NCBI RefSeq assembly: GCF_030700285.1
Contig: NZ_JAUYZJ010000004.1
Location: 159,374 to 223,373, forward strand
Origin: Methylobacterium sp. NEAU K
GTDB lineage: Bacteria > Pseudomonadota > Alphaproteobacteria > Rhizobiales > Beijerinckiaceae
Direction of reading: 5' to 3'
DNA length: 64,000 bases
This document shows, piece by piece, positions 33,173 to 42,904 of the stretch; position 1 is the first letter of the stretch, and each line of letters begins with the position of its first letter. The notes under the pieces were generated by a model. The model saw only the letters and a list, made by a program, of their open reading frames with translations, was not told the origin of the DNA and did no database searches. Made by a program: the position numbers and the translations under genes.

Positions 33173-35254
33173 CTACTCTGCCGCCGCCAGAGAGCGCGCC
33201 TCGGCGGCGCGCTCATGGGCAAGGCGCGAGCACTCGGCGAGCACCCGCGACGCGCGGGCGATCGGGTTGGTGAGGTAGAAGTCGGTCACCGGCGAAGCGA
33301 AGGCCGGGCCGCCCGTCGCGCCGCCGAGGCCTGCGAGCCGCTCCACGGCTTGCGCCGTATCGCCGGGCTCCACGGTCCCGATCGCCGCGAGATGCGGGTG
33401 GGCGGCATAGAGCGCCCGGCGGAGCGCGGCGAGCGAATCGAACGGTAGGCGCTCGCCGAGCACGTCCGACAGGGCGCGCAGGATCGCCCAATCCTCGCGG
33501 GCATCCCCCGGCGGGAAGCCGGCGCGGTTGCCCATCTGCACCCGCCCTTCCGTGTTGACCCAGGTCGACGACTTCTCGGTATAGGCCGCGCCCGGCAGGA
33601 TCACATCGGCGCGGGAGGCGCCCCGGTCCCCGTGGGTGCCCTGGTAGATCACGAAGGCGCCCGGGGCGACGTCGCGCTCGTCGGCGCCGAGGTTGAACAG
33701 CACGTCCACACCGCCCGCTTCCAGCATGGCCGAGAAGCCGAGGCCGCCCTCCCCCGGAACGAAGCCGAGATCCAGAGCCCCGACCCGGGCGGCTGCCGTG
33801 TGCAGCACGCCGAAGCCGTTCCAATCGGCCGAGACCGCGCCGATCTCCTTGGCCAAGGATGCCGCAGCCGCCAGGATGCCGGGCCCCGCGTCGGCACCGA
33901 CGATGACGAGGGGCGCTTTGGCCTGCTTGAGGATATCGAGGAAGCTGTGCTCCCCGCGTGCCAGCGCCGCGAGGGACTCGGGGCCCGCGCCGATGTAGTG
34001 GCTCGGATAGGTGAGGTCGACCGGCTCGCCGATCAGCCCGACCGCCAGCGGCGCCAGGCGCCAGCGCTTGCGGATGCGCACGTTGAGGAGCGAGGCTTCG
34101 GTGCGCGGGTTGGCGCCGACGATCAGGATCGCGCCCGCGGCCTCGATGCCCGGGATGGTCGGGTTGAACACGTAGGAGGCGCGGCCGAGTGCCGGATCGA
34201 GGCCGGCGTCCGTCTGGCGGCAATCGAGGTTCGGCGAACCCAGCGCGCGCATCAGCTCGCGCAACGCGAAGATCTCCTCGACGCCGGCGAGGTCGCCGAC
34301 CACCGCGCCGATGCGCTTCGGGTCGGTGCCCTTCACACGTGCGGCGATGGCCCGGAAGGCCTCGGCCCAGGAGGCGGGCCTGAGCCGGCCGTTCTCCCGC
34401 AGGTAGGGGCGGTCCAGGCGCTGCATGCGGAGCCCGTCGATGACGTAGCGGGTCTTGTCCGAGATCCACTCCTCGTTGATCTCTTCGCTGACCCGCGGCT
34501 CGATCTGCATGACCTCGCGGCCGCGGGTGTCGACGCGGATCGCCGAGCCGACCGCGTCCATCACGTCGACCGATTCGGTCTTGTTCAGCTCCCAGGGCCG
34601 CACGTTGTAGCTCTGCGGCCGGTGGACAAGCGCGCCCACCGGGCAGAGATCGGCGACGTTGCCCTGGAGCTCGGAGGCCATCGACTGCTCGAGGTAGCTG
34701 GTGATCTCCATGTCCTCGCCGCGGCCAATGGCGCCGAGGTCGGGCACGCCCGCCACCTCCGCCAGGAAGCGCACGCAGCGGGTGCAGTGAATGCAGCGGT
34801 TCATCGCGGTCCGCACCAGCGGGCCGATATGCTTCTCCTCGACCGCGCGCTTGTTCTCCTGGTAGCGGGTCGAATCGACCCCGTAGGCCATCGCCTGGTC
34901 CTGCAGGTCGCAATGGCCGCCCTGGTCGCAGATCGGGCAATCGAGGGGGTGGTTGATGAGGAGGAACTCCATCACCCCTTCCCGGGCCTTCTTGGTCAGG
35001 CCGGAGCGGGTGAGGACCTCCGGCGGCTCGCCATTCGGCCCGGGGCGGCAATCCCGGACGGCGTAGGCGCAACTCGCCACGGGCTTGGGCGCACCCTTCA
35101 ACTCCACCAGGCACATGCGGCAATTGCCGGCGATCGAGAGCCGCTCGTGGAAGCAGAAGCGCGGGATCTCGGCGCCCGCGGCCTCGCAGGCCTGGAGCAG
35201 TGTGTATTCGGCCGGAACCTCGACCTCGGTGCCGTCGACGAGGATTTTTGTCAT
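33173..35254 (-). CDS. nuoG: NADH-quinone oxidoreductase subunit G
   Basis: Largest peripheral-arm subunit, 693 residues. The N-terminal 2Fe-2S domain has [18 protein letters not shown]; next come the His-Cys 4Fe-4S motif [18 protein letters not shown] and the motif [10 protein letters not shown]. The remainder is a molybdopterin-oxidoreductase-like fold without cofactor residues. The length is the shorter, mitochondrial-like form. It ends 10 bp before nuoH. Confidence 0.97.
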   Translation of the reverse strand: MTKILVDGTEVEVPAEYTLLQACEAAGAEIPRFCFHERLSIAGNCRMCLVELKGAPKPVASCAYAVRDCRPGPNGEPPEVLTRSGLTKKAREGVMEFLLINHPLDCPICDQGGHCDLQDQAMAYGVDSTRYQENKRAVEEKHIGPLVRTAMNRCIHCTRCVRFLAEVAGVPDLGAIGRGEDMEITSYLEQSMASELQGNVADLCPVGALVHRPQSYNVRPWELNKTESVDVMDAVGSAIRVDTRGREVMQIEPRVSEEINEEWISDKTRYVIDGLRMQRLDRPYLRENGRLRPASWAEAFRAIAARVKGTDPKRIGAVVGDLAGVEEIFALRELMRALGSPNLDCRQTDAGLDPALGRASYVFNPTIPGIEAAGAILIVGANPRTEASLLNVRIRKRWRLAPLAVGLIGEPVDLTYPSHYIGAGPESLAALARGEHSFLDILKQAKAPLVIVGADAGPGILAAAASLAKEIGAVSADWNGFGVLHTAAARVGALDLGFVPGEGGLGFSAMLEAGGVDVLFNLGADERDVAPGAFVIYQGTHGDRGASRADVILPGAAYTEKSSTWVNTEGRVQMGNRAGFPPGDAREDWAILRALSDVLGERLPFDSLAALRRALYAAHPHLAAIGTVEPGDTAQAVERLAGLGGATGGPAFASPVTDFYLTNPIARASRVLAECSRLAHERAAEARSLAAAE

Positions 35255-35264
35255 CGGTGCAATC

Positions 35265-35465
35265 TCAGTGCGGGGCGTCGGCGAGATCGAGGCGCCGCTC
35301 GATGCGAAGCTCGACCCTATCGATCCGCCGGTGGACGCCGGCCAGGTTTTCCACGACCGCGCCCATCCGGCCCTTCAAGTCACGGACATCGTCGCTGAGG
35401 CAATCGACTGTCTCGTCGATGCGCCGCAGATCACCGAGCCTCGGGTTGTCCGGCTGGCCCGGCAT
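35265..35465 (-). CDS. 66-residue putative coiled-coil protein inside the nuo operon
   Basis: ATG 35465 to the stop at 35265 encodes a charged helical peptide rich in heptad-like patterns (DETVDCLSDDVRDLKGRMGA then VVENLAGVHRRIDRVELRIE). It lies in the same direction between nuoF (5 bp) and nuoG (10 bp), a spacing that argues for translation with the operon. It resembles no core complex I subunit. Small ORFs at this point occur in some Hyphomicrobiales nuo operons (recalled). A role in complex I assembly would be a guess. Confidence 0.7.
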   Translation of the reverse strand: MPGQPDNPRLGDLRRIDETVDCLSDDVRDLKGRMGAVVENLAGVHRRIDRVELRIERRLDLADAPH

Positions 35466-35470
35466 CCGCC

Positions 35471-36772
35471 CTACTCCGCCGCCATCGGGATGGGGTCGGA
35501 ATGCGGGTTGGCCGTGTAGCGGTCGATCCGCTTCTCGATCTCGGGGCGGAAGTGGCGGATGAGGCCCTGGATCGGCCAGGCCGCCGCATCGCCGAGCGCG
35601 CAGATCGTGTGGCCCTCGATCTGTTTGGTGACCTCGAACAGCATGTCGATCTCGCGCTTCTGCGCCCGGCCTTCGGCCATGCGCACCATCACGCGCCACA
35701 TCCAGCCGGTGCCTTCCCGGCAAGGCGTGCACTGGCCGCAGGATTCGTGCTTGTAGAAATACGAGATGCGGGCGATCGCCGCGACGATGTCGGTGGATTT
35801 GTCCAGCACGATCACCGCCGCCGTGCCGAGGCCCGAGCCGAGGTTGCGCAGGGTGTCGAAATCCATCTTGGCGTCGATGATCTGCTCGGCCGGCACCAGC
35901 GGCACCGAGGAGCCGCCCGGGATCGAGCACAGGAGATTGTCCCAACCGCCGCGCATGCCGCCGCAATGGCGGTCGATCAGCTCGCGGAAGGTTATGCCCA
36001 TCTCCTCCTCGACGTTGCACGGCTTGTTGACGTGCCCCGAGACGCAGAAGAGCTTGGTGCCGGTGTTGTTCTTGCCCCCGAAGCCCGCGAACCACGCGCC
36101 GCCCCGGCGCAGGATCGTGCCGGCGACCGCGATCGACTCGACGTTGTTGACCGTCGTCGGGCACCCATAGAGGCCCATGTTGGCCGGGAACGGCGGTTTG
36201 AGCCGCGGCATCCCCTTCTTGCCCTCTAGGCTCTCGATCAGCGCGGTCTCTTCGCCGCAGATATACGCCCCGGCGCCGTGGTGGACGTAGATGTCGAACG
36301 GGTAGTCGTGCACGTTCGACTGGCCGACCAGACGGGCCTCGTAGGCCTCGTCCACCGCCCTCTGCAGGGCGTGCTTCTCGGCCACGTACTCGCCGCGGAT
36401 GTAGATGTAGCAGGCATGCGCGCCCATGGCGAAGCAAGCCAGCATGCAGCCCTCGATCAGGAGATGCGGATCGTGCCGCATGATCTCCCGGTCCTTGCAG
36501 GTGCCCGGCTCCGACTCGTCGGCGTTGACCACGAGGTAGTGCGGGCGCCCGTCCGACTTCTTGGGCATGAACGACCACTTCAGGCCGGTCGGAAAGCCCG
36601 CGCCGCCGCGCCCGCGCAGGCCCGACGCCTTCATCTCCTCGATGATCCAGTCGCGGCCTTGGCTCAGCAGGAACTTGGTCCCGTCCCAGGCGCCGCGCTT
36701 CTTGGCGGCCTCCAGGCCCGGCGAATGCAGCCCGTAGAGGTTGGTGAAGATGCGATCCTGATCCGACAGCAT
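35471..36772 (-). CDS. nuoF: NADH-quinone oxidoreductase subunit F
   Basis: NADH-binding flavoprotein of complex I, 433 residues. Visible are the FMN/NADH glycine-rich segments [16 protein letters not shown] and [19 protein letters not shown], and the 4Fe-4S (N3) motif [12 protein letters not shown] near residue 355. It works with NuoE to oxidise NADH and pass electrons to NuoG. Confidence 0.98.
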   Translation of the reverse strand: MLSDQDRIFTNLYGLHSPGLEAAKKRGAWDGTKFLLSQGRDWIIEEMKASGLRGRGGAGFPTGLKWSFMPKKSDGRPHYLVVNADESEPGTCKDREIMRHDPHLLIEGCMLACFAMGAHACYIYIRGEYVAEKHALQRAVDEAYEARLVGQSNVHDYPFDIYVHHGAGAYICGEETALIESLEGKKGMPRLKPPFPANMGLYGCPTTVNNVESIAVAGTILRRGGAWFAGFGGKNNTGTKLFCVSGHVNKPCNVEEEMGITFRELIDRHCGGMRGGWDNLLCSIPGGSSVPLVPAEQIIDAKMDFDTLRNLGSGLGTAAVIVLDKSTDIVAAIARISYFYKHESCGQCTPCREGTGWMWRVMVRMAEGRAQKREIDMLFEVTKQIEGHTICALGDAAAWPIQGLIRHFRPEIEKRIDRYTANPHSDPIPMAAE

Positions 36773-36781
36773 GTCAGGTCC

Positions 36782-38143
36782 TCACTGAGCCGGCGCGGCG
36801 AGCGCCTTGGCCTGCCCTACCCAGTCCTCCCGGTCGATGCGACCGGGGAACGCGAGGTAGGTGCCGACCCAGGCGATCTCGTCGCGGGTCCAGGCGGCGA
36901 TCTGGTCGAAATGGTAGATGCCGAGCCCGTTCAGGCGCTGGCTGTTGCCCGGACCGATCCCCTTGATCCGGGTCAGGTCGTCCGGTCGACCGGCGCGGGC
37001 GGCGTCGAGCCCCGGGGGCCGGCTTCCGACCGCGTTCGCCTTCTGCTCCGGGCTCGCGTCCTTCGGGAGGGCCGCCAGTGCACCGGCGACGCGCGCCTCC
37101 TCGGCCTCCGCGGCAACCTCGCCCTCGCTCGCGCCGGATGCCTCCGGCTGCTGCGGAACCTCCCCGCGGTCGGGCGTCTCCTGGTTGCCCTGCTCGCCGG
37201 CCGCCGGCTCACCCTCGGCAACCCGCTTGGCCGGCGAGTCGAGCACGTCCGCATCGCCCTGGCGCGCCGCGCCGTGCTTGGCGGTCGAGCGCCCGCGTTC
37301 GGCGGCATCCGCGCTGTCCTCGGGCTTGATCGGCGTCTCGCCGGCGGCGGCGCGCTGCGCCGGCGCGTCGGTCACGGTCCGCTCGACCGGGCGCCCGGCA
37401 TCGGGCCGGGCGGGCTTCGGCTGGGTGGCGGCCCGCTGCTCGCTCGAGGCGGCCTCATCGGATTTCGCGGCTTGGTCTTCCGCCTTGCCGGTGTCCTCGA
37501 AGCGCTGGCGCCAAGCGCCGACGCGCGAACCGTCGAACAGGGTCGGGTCTGTTAGCGTTTCGGCTCCGCCCAGCGGCTCGGAGGATGTGCGCCCTGTCTG
37601 CGAGCCGACCTTCACGGGGCGGCCGGCGGCGAGGTCGTCCATCAGCTGACCGAGCGATTCCGGCGTCAGGTCCTCGTAGTAATCCTGATTGATCTGCACC
37701 ATCGGGGCATTGCAGCAGGCGCCCAGGCACTCGACCTCGAGCCAGGAGAAATTGCCGTCGGCCGAGACGTGGCCGGGCGGCCCGAGGCGCGTCTCGAGCA
37801 TCGCCTTCAGCCCGCGGGCGCCGCAGGAATCGCACGGCACCGTGCCGCAGACCTGGATCCAGTAGCGTCCGACCGGCTCCAGCGCGAACATCGTGTAGAA
37901 GGTCGCGACCTCCAGGACGCGGATGTTGGGCATGCCGAGTTCGGTGGCCACCGCCTCGATGGCCGCGCGCGGCAGCCAACCGCCGTTCTGCTCCTGCGCC
38001 TTCCACAGGAGCGGGATCACCGCGGAGGCCTGGCGGCCCTCCGGGTACTTGGCGATCTGGGTCTTCGCCCAGGCGGCGTTCTCGGGGGAGAACGCGAAGC
38101 TTTCGGGCTGCTCAGAGGCCGGCGCGAGTCTGCGGTTTGCCAT
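36782..38143 (-). CDS. nuoE: NADH-quinone oxidoreductase subunit E with long C-terminal extension
   Basis: The first 190 residues are the thioredoxin-like 2Fe-2S (N1a) subunit: iron ligands are C99 and C104 in QVCGTVPC and C140 and C144 in CLGACCNAP. At 453 residues the protein is about twice the usual length. A low-complexity Ala/Glu/Pro/Asp-rich linker spans about 190-385. A C-terminal helix-hairpin-helix-like domain follows (DLTRIKGIGPGNSQRLNGLG, then residues to AFPGRIDREDWVGQAKALA). This domain type is also found appended to other alphaproteobacterial proteins and may bind nucleic acid or protein; its role here is unknown. Confidence 0.95.
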   Translation of the reverse strand: MANRRLAPASEQPESFAFSPENAAWAKTQIAKYPEGRQASAVIPLLWKAQEQNGGWLPRAAIEAVATELGMPNIRVLEVATFYTMFALEPVGRYWIQVCGTVPCDSCGARGLKAMLETRLGPPGHVSADGNFSWLEVECLGACCNAPMVQINQDYYEDLTPESLGQLMDDLAAGRPVKVGSQTGRTSSEPLGGAETLTDPTLFDGSRVGAWRQRFEDTGKAEDQAAKSDEAASSEQRAATQPKPARPDAGRPVERTVTDAPAQRAAAGETPIKPEDSADAAERGRSTAKHGAARQGDADVLDSPAKRVAEGEPAAGEQGNQETPDRGEVPQQPEASGASEGEVAAEAEEARVAGALAALPKDASPEQKANAVGSRPPGLDAARAGRPDDLTRIKGIGPGNSQRLNGLGIYHFDQIAAWTRDEIAWVGTYLAFPGRIDREDWVGQAKALAAPAQ

Positions 38144-38155
38144 CCGTCTAACGCC

Positions 38156-39346
38156 TTACCGATCCACTTCGCCGAACACGATGTCCAGGGTGCCGAGCAC
38201 GCAGGACACGTCGGCCAGAAGGTGCCCCCGGCACATCCAGTCCATCGCCTGAAGATGCGCGAAGCCCGGTGCGCGGATCTTGCAGCGATACGGCTTGTTG
38301 GTCCCGTCTGAGACCAGATACACGCCGAACTCGCCCTTGGGCGCTTCCACGGCCGCGTAGACCTCGCCCTCCGGTACGTGGAAGCCCTCCGTGTAGAGCT
38401 TGAAGTGGTGGATGAGCGCTTCCATCGAGCGCTTCATCTCCCGGCGCGGCGGCGGTGCGAACTTGCCGTCGAGGGACGCGACCGGACCCTGCCCGGCGGG
38501 CTCGCGCAGCTTGGCGCAGCACTGCTTCATGATCTTAACGGATTCCCGCATCTCCTCCATGCGGATCACCTGCCGGTCGTAGGTGTCGCCGTTGCGACCC
38601 ACCGGGATGTCGAACTCCATCTCCTCGTAGCACTCGTAGGGCTGCGCCTTGCGCAGGTCCCACGGGATGCCCGAGCCGCGCAGCATCACGCCCGAGAAGC
38701 CCCACGCCATGCACTCGTCGACCGAGACGATCCCGATGTCGACGTTGCGCTGCTTGAAGATGCGGTTGGCCATGACGAGGTCGTCGAGATCCTGGACGAC
38801 CTGCAGGAACGGGTCGCAGAACGCGTCGATGTCATCGATGAGCTTGGGCGGCAGGTCCTGGTGGACGCCGCCGGGGCGGAAGTAGTTGGCGTGGAGCCGG
38901 GCGCCCGAGGCCCGCTCGTAGAAGATCATCAGCTTCTCGCGCTCCTCGAAGCCCCAGAGCGGGGGCGTGAGGGCGCCGACATCCATCGCCTGCGTGGTGA
39001 CGTTGAGGAGGTGCGACAGCAGCCGGCCGATCTCGCAGAACAGCACCCGGATCAGCTGCGCGCGCCGGGGCACTTCGATGCCCGCAAGCCGCTCGATCGC
39101 CAGGCAGAAGGCATGCTCCTGGTTCATCGGCGACACGTAGTCGAGCCGGTCGAAATAGGGCGTCGCCTGGAGATAAGTCTTGTGCTCGATGAGCTTCTCG
39201 GTGCCACGGTGCAGCAGCCCGATATGCGGATCGACCCGCTCGACCACCTCGCCGTCGAGCTCCAGAACGAGGCGCAGCACACCGTGCGCCGCCGGATGCT
39301 GCGGGCCGAAATTGATCGCGAAGTTGCGGATGTTGTGTTCGGTCAC
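38156..39346 (-). CDS. nuoD: NADH-quinone oxidoreductase subunit D
   Basis: 49-kDa-type subunit lining the quinone pocket, related to NiFe-hydrogenase large subunits but without the metal cysteines. The 396-residue protein begins with [20 protein letters not shown], containing the quinone-site His, and ends with the conserved DIVFGEVDR. NuoC and NuoD are separate genes, unlike the E. coli fusion. Confidence 0.98.
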   Translation of the reverse strand: MTEHNIRNFAINFGPQHPAAHGVLRLVLELDGEVVERVDPHIGLLHRGTEKLIEHKTYLQATPYFDRLDYVSPMNQEHAFCLAIERLAGIEVPRRAQLIRVLFCEIGRLLSHLLNVTTQAMDVGALTPPLWGFEEREKLMIFYERASGARLHANYFRPGGVHQDLPPKLIDDIDAFCDPFLQVVQDLDDLVMANRIFKQRNVDIGIVSVDECMAWGFSGVMLRGSGIPWDLRKAQPYECYEEMEFDIPVGRNGDTYDRQVIRMEEMRESVKIMKQCCAKLREPAGQGPVASLDGKFAPPPRREMKRSMEALIHHFKLYTEGFHVPEGEVYAAVEAPKGEFGVYLVSDGTNKPYRCKIRAPGFAHLQAMDWMCRGHLLADVSCVLGTLDIVFGEVDR

Positions 39347-39361
39347 GGGCGGTTCCGCTCC

Positions 39362-40009
39362 TCAGGCCGACGTCTTCTCGTCGCCCGGCAGCACGTAGTC
39401 CGTGCCTTCCCAGGGCGAGAGGAAATCGAAGTTCCGGAATTCCTGCGTCAACTGAACCGGCTCGTACACGACACGCGCCTCGTCCTGGTCGTAGCGGACC
39501 TCGACGAAGCCGGTGAGCGGGAAGTCCTTGCGCAGGGGGTGGCCCTCGAAGCCGTAATCGGTGAGCAGGCGGCGCAGGTCCGGATGCCCCGAGAACAGGA
39601 TGCCGTAGAGGTCGTAGGTCTCGCGCTCATACCAGTTGGCGGCCGGGAAAACCTCGATCACCGAGGGAACCGGCGTCACCTCGTCGGTCTGCACCTTCAC
39701 CCGGATGCGAGCGTTATGGCGCAGGGACAGCAGGTGGTAGACTACGTCAAAGCGCTTCTCGCGCTGCGGGTAATCCGCCCCGCAGATGTCGATGAAGCTG
39801 CGGAACGCGCAGGCTGCATCGTCGCGCAGGTAAGTCAGCGCGTAGACGATGTCGGAGGCCTGGACCACCAGCGTCAGCTCGCCGAACGCGAGGGTGTGCG
39901 ACAACACCGCCGGACCGAGCGCGCCGACGATGCGCTCAGCCATCGTTGTCAGAGCGGCGTCGCCGCTCGCCGGCTGCGTGTGAGGCAGGATCGAGATGCC
40001 GTTCGACAT
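39362..40009 (-). CDS. nuoC: NADH-quinone oxidoreductase subunit C
   Basis: 30-kDa-type peripheral subunit, 215 residues. The signature is [20 protein letters not shown] (near residues 130-149), followed by [20 protein letters not shown]. It joins NuoB and NuoD at the foot of the peripheral arm. Spacings are 9 bp to nuoB and 15 bp to nuoD. Confidence 0.97.
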   Translation of the reverse strand: MSNGISILPHTQPASGDAALTTMAERIVGALGPAVLSHTLAFGELTLVVQASDIVYALTYLRDDAACAFRSFIDICGADYPQREKRFDVVYHLLSLRHNARIRVKVQTDEVTPVPSVIEVFPAANWYERETYDLYGILFSGHPDLRRLLTDYGFEGHPLRKDFPLTGFVEVRYDQDEARVVYEPVQLTQEFRNFDFLSPWEGTDYVLPGDEKTSA

Positions 40010-40018
40010 GGCCCTTCC

Positions 40019-40606
40019 TCAGCGCTCGATCGTGCCGGTGCGGCGGATCTTTTTCTGAAGCAGCAGCACGCCGTAGAGCAGCGCCTCGGCGGTGGGCGGG
40101 CACCCGGGCACGTAGATGTCCACCGGCACCACTCGGTCGCAGCCGCGCACCACCGAATAGGAGTAGTGGTAGTAGCCGCCGCCATTGGCGCAGGAGCCCA
40201 TCGAGATGACGTAGCGCGGCTCCGGCATCTGGTCGTAGACCTTGCGCAGGGCCGGGGCCATCTTGTTGGTCAGGGTGCCGGCAACGATCATCACGTCGGA
40301 CTGGCGGGGCGAGCCGCGCGGCGCGAAGCCGAAGCGCTCGCAGTCGTAGCGCGGCATCGACATCTGCATCATCTCGACGGCGCAGCAGGCGAGTCCGAAG
40401 GTCATCCACATCAGCGAGCCGGTGCGGGCCCAGTTGATCAGCTCGTCCGTGGTGGTGAGCAGGAAGCCGCGGTCGGCCAGCTCGTCGCTGATCGACAGGA
40501 AGGTCGGGTCGTCCGCGCCGATCGGGCGGCCGGTGTTGGGATCGATGATTCCCTTCGGCTGGGGCGCGATCGCGGGGGCGCGGTTGGTATCGGTGATCAG
40601 GGCCAT
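40019..40606 (-). CDS. nuoB: NADH-quinone oxidoreductase subunit B
   Basis: Carries cluster N2, the last iron-sulfur cluster before quinone. The 195-residue protein has the tandem cysteines in [13 protein letters not shown], another in [19 protein letters not shown] and the last in [15 protein letters not shown]. Met 40606 is chosen; the 54 codons available upstream run back into nuoA and are not conserved. Confidence 0.97.
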   Translation of the reverse strand: MALITDTNRAPAIAPQPKGIIDPNTGRPIGADDPTFLSISDELADRGFLLTTTDELINWARTGSLMWMTFGLACCAVEMMQMSMPRYDCERFGFAPRGSPRQSDVMIVAGTLTNKMAPALRKVYDQMPEPRYVISMGSCANGGGYYHYSYSVVRGCDRVVPVDIYVPGCPPTAEALLYGVLLLQKKIRRTGTIER

Positions 40607-40647
40607 CGGCGACTCGGGATGCGGTGCGGACAGGTGGCTGGCGCGAA

Positions 40648-41013
40648 TCAATCCCACTCGAGGGCGCCCTTGCGCCACTCGTAGATGAAACCGACCGTCA
40701 GCACGCCCAGGAAGACGATCATCGACCAGAAGCCGAACCAGCCAAGATCCCCGAAGGTGATCGCCCACGGGAACAGGAACGCAACCTCAAGATCGAAGAT
40801 GATGAACAGGATCGCGACGAGGTAGAAGCGCACGTCGAACTTCATGCGGGCATCGTCGAAAGCATTGAAGCCGCACTCGTAGGCCGAGAGTTTCTCCGGG
40901 TCCGGACTCTTGAAGGCGACAAGGAAGGGCACGACCAGCAGAGCGGTGGCGATGAACAGCGCCACGCCGATGAACACGATGAGCGGAAGGTAGTCCGCCA
41001 ACAGTCCGGTCAT
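40648..41013 (-). CDS. nuoA: NADH-quinone oxidoreductase subunit A
   Basis: First gene of the operon; three-helix membrane subunit with the conserved loop [20 protein letters not shown] whose cysteine lies near the quinone site. Met 41013 gives 121 residues, the family length, with GAGG at ribosome-site distance. A Met at 41046 has no ribosome site and would add 11 residues. The nuo promoter must lie in the 340 bp between here and tRNA-Asp. Confidence 0.96.
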   Translation of the reverse strand: MTGLLADYLPLIVFIGVALFIATALLVVPFLVAFKSPDPEKLSAYECGFNAFDDARMKFDVRFYLVAILFIIFDLEVAFLFPWAITFGDLGWFGFWSMIVFLGVLTVGFIYEWRKGALEWD

Positions 41014-41352
41014 GCCAGGGCCTCGCGAGAGCGTCTCGATCGACATGGGAAACCGCGGTGCGACGCCGAACCGGATTCGCCCGTGGAATTGTTCTTATGC
41101 CAGGATGCGCGCGGCCGGAGGCTTAGTCGAGCCGCCGACCCATGACAATGGCTTGTCGCGTCGCACAAAGCGCTGTGCCTGTCTCGCCTGGAGATGGGTC
41201 CGGGCGGCGCGGCTGCAACACGACGCAAGCGCGCAGCCCTCGTGGCCGGGCGCGGGGTAAAACCGCGACGGACGCGCTTGACAGCCCCCGACGCGGCCCA
41301 TAAACCCCGCCCCGTCGCCGGGCGAAACGCCCCTTCTAGGCGACCACGCCGT
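41014..41352. other. intergenic region between the nuo operon and tRNA-Asp
   Basis: This 339 bp stretch separates the divergent nuo operon and tRNA gene, so it must hold the nuo promoter on the minus strand. No convincing -35/-10 pair was recognised for nuo. A tRNA-Asp promoter is visible at 41278-41305. Confidence 0.5.
41278..41305 (+). promoter_or_regulatory. probable promoter of tRNA-Asp
   Basis: A consensus -35 TTGACA (41278-41283) is followed after 16 bp by ATAAAC (41300-41305), about 48 bp before the tRNA. The -35 is perfect and the -10 is weak. Confidence 0.5.
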
Positions 41353-41429
41353 GCGGGCGTAGCTCAGTTGGTTAGAGTGCCGGCCTGTCACGCCGGAGGT
41401 CGCGGGTTCGAGCCCCGTCGCCCGCGCCA
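41353..41429 (+). tRNA. tRNA-Asp (anticodon GTC)
   Basis: Acceptor arms GCGGGCG and CGCCCGC pair over 7 bp, with discriminator G and encoded CCA. The D arm is AGCTCAGTTGGTTAGAGT, the anticodon loop CTGTCAC reads GTC, and the T arm is GCGGGTTCGAGCCCCGT. Total length is 77 nt. Confidence 0.97.
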
Positions 41430-41473
41430 CGTCCTCCTCTACATTTGTGAATTCGAGCTCGGAGCGCGACCTT

Positions 41474-41505
41474 GTAGGTCGTTTGCATCGTAGGTCGTTT
41501 GCATC
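41474..41505. repeat. 16 bp tandem direct repeat downstream of tRNA-Asp
   Basis: GTAGGTCGTTTGCATC is present twice head to tail (41474-41489, 41490-41505), 45 bp after the tRNA-Asp gene. It is probably a replication-slippage duplication; it does not copy the tRNA end. Confidence 0.7.
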
Positions 41506-41560
41506 CCTGCGCGGTCGTGTCGTGGCCGACATGCGAGCGACGCCGGGCCGAGCCTGAACG

Positions 41561-42469
41561 TCAGGCCGCTTTTTGCGGCGGAGAATCGGTGTCCGCGAGC
41601 GTCGCGCCGGCTGTGTTCCTGCGACCGCCGCGGATGCTCAAGGCGATCCCGGCGAGAATCATTCCTCCACCCGCCAGGATATCGGCGCTCAACGGCTCGC
41701 CGAGCACCACATGCGTGCTCAGGATGCCGGCCACCGGCACCAGAAGGGCGAACGGCGTCACGGCCGCTGCGGGATAGCGGGTCAGGAGGCGGTTCCAGAG
41801 ACCGAAGGCCAGCAGGGTCGTCGGGTAGGCCTGGAAGGCGATCGACGCGACGGCGAGCCAGCCCGGATGCGCCAGGGCGGCGAGGGCGGCGGGTCCTTCC
41901 ACGACCAGCGAGAGGGCGATCAGCGGGAACGTGGTGGCGAGGCTGCCCCAGACCATCAGGGCCAGCATGTCGACCCGCCCGATCCGCTTCGCGATGACGT
42001 TCGCGCACGCCCAGGCGAGCGCGGCGCCGACCACCATCAGCAGCGGTCCCGGCGGCGCGCCCCCGGCCCGTCCGAGCGCCACCGTGGCGACCCCGAGGAG
42101 GGCGACGGCGCCTCCCAGCCCCTGGAGCCCGCTCGGGCGCTCCCTCAGCAGCAGCCAGGCGAGTGCCACCGTGAAGGGCACCTGGACCTGGATCAGCAGT
42201 GACGACAGGCCGGCCGGCATGCCGAGCCGAAGCGCCATGAACAGCAACCCGAACTGACCGACCCCGAGCGCCAGGCCGAACCCCAAGACCAGGGACGCGG
42301 GGGCCCGGGGCGGCTTGATCACCAGCATGGCCGGCACGGCCGCGAACGCGAAGCGCAGCGCGCACAGCATCAGCGGCGGCACCGTCTCCAGCCCGATCTT
42401 GATGGCCACGAAGTTCGCGCCAAGGATCGTGACCACAAGGATCGCGCTCAGAACGTCGCGCGCCGTCAT
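41561..42469 (-). CDS. EamA/DMT-family transporter
   Basis: Ten-helix inner-membrane exporter of the drug/metabolite superfamily (RhaT/YdcZ/PecM type), probably for amino acids or other metabolites. The 302-residue protein contains two EamA repeats (about 5-130 and 145-280); a second-repeat element is YPTTLLAFGLWNRLLTRYPA. Met 42469 (MTARDVLSAI) is preferred over an upstream Met at 42532. Substrate unknown. It follows the DUF1127 gene by 19 bp and may share its transcript. Confidence 0.88.
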   Translation of the reverse strand: MTARDVLSAILVVTILGANFVAIKIGLETVPPLMLCALRFAFAAVPAMLVIKPPRAPASLVLGFGLALGVGQFGLLFMALRLGMPAGLSSLLIQVQVPFTVALAWLLLRERPSGLQGLGGAVALLGVATVALGRAGGAPPGPLLMVVGAALAWACANVIAKRIGRVDMLALMVWGSLATTFPLIALSLVVEGPAALAALAHPGWLAVASIAFQAYPTTLLAFGLWNRLLTRYPAAAVTPFALLVPVAGILSTHVVLGEPLSADILAGGGMILAGIALSIRGGRRNTAGATLADTDSPPQKAA

Positions 42470-42488
42470 CCGATCGTCCCCGCCCGCC

Positions 42489-42791
42489 TTACCACGACAG
42501 AGGCACTCCCACCCGAGCGCGGCGCCGCGCATCGCGCCGGTCGATCAGCAGATCGGCGGCGTCGCCGGTTCCCCGCACGGCTGCATCCGCCACGTCCTGC
42601 GGTGTCAGCCCGATATCCTTCAATTCCCGCTCGGACAGCATCGAGAGCCGGTGCAGCACGCGCCGGTCCATCGCGGCGCGCGACAGACCGGCGCCCACCT
42701 CCGCGGCGGCTGCGGCGACCACCCGGAGCGTGCGGGCGATCCACGGCGGCCGGCCTTCGGCGCCGGCGGTTTCGGGACGGCAATGCTCCAT
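42489..42791 (-). CDS. DUF1127 family small protein
   Basis: The 100-residue protein contains the DUF1127 core LHRLSMLSERELKDIGLTPQ near residues 46-65. This domain is common in alphaproteobacteria, usually in proteins of 40-100 residues; some members bind RNA or affect phosphate and carbon physiology (established for Agrobacterium and Rhodobacter examples). The N-terminal 45 residues are Ala/Arg-rich. It is divergent from the MocR regulator. Confidence 0.85.
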   Translation of the reverse strand: MEHCRPETAGAEGRPPWIARTLRVVAAAAAEVGAGLSRAAMDRRVLHRLSMLSERELKDIGLTPQDVADAAVRGTGDAADLLIDRRDARRRARVGVPLSW

Positions 42792-42904
42792 GGTCTCGTC
42801 CTCCGCTTTTCTTGAACGGCGCGACCATGCCGCCCCGGGGCTGGCGGCGACAGGAACGGTTCGGTACGATTCGTAAGAATTGTCCGGTCGAAAAGGCAGT
42901 ACGG

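Noticed and set aside
41194..41493. A 99-residue open frame covering the tRNA-Asp gene, with a VAQLVRVPACHAGGRGFEPRR stretch
   Set aside because: That stretch is the translation of the tRNA itself, a well-known false protein; tRNA structure explains the conservation.
41474..41505. The 16 bp tandem repeat after tRNA-Asp as an integration attachment site
   Set aside because: It does not match the tRNA 3' end and no integrase or foreign gene is near.
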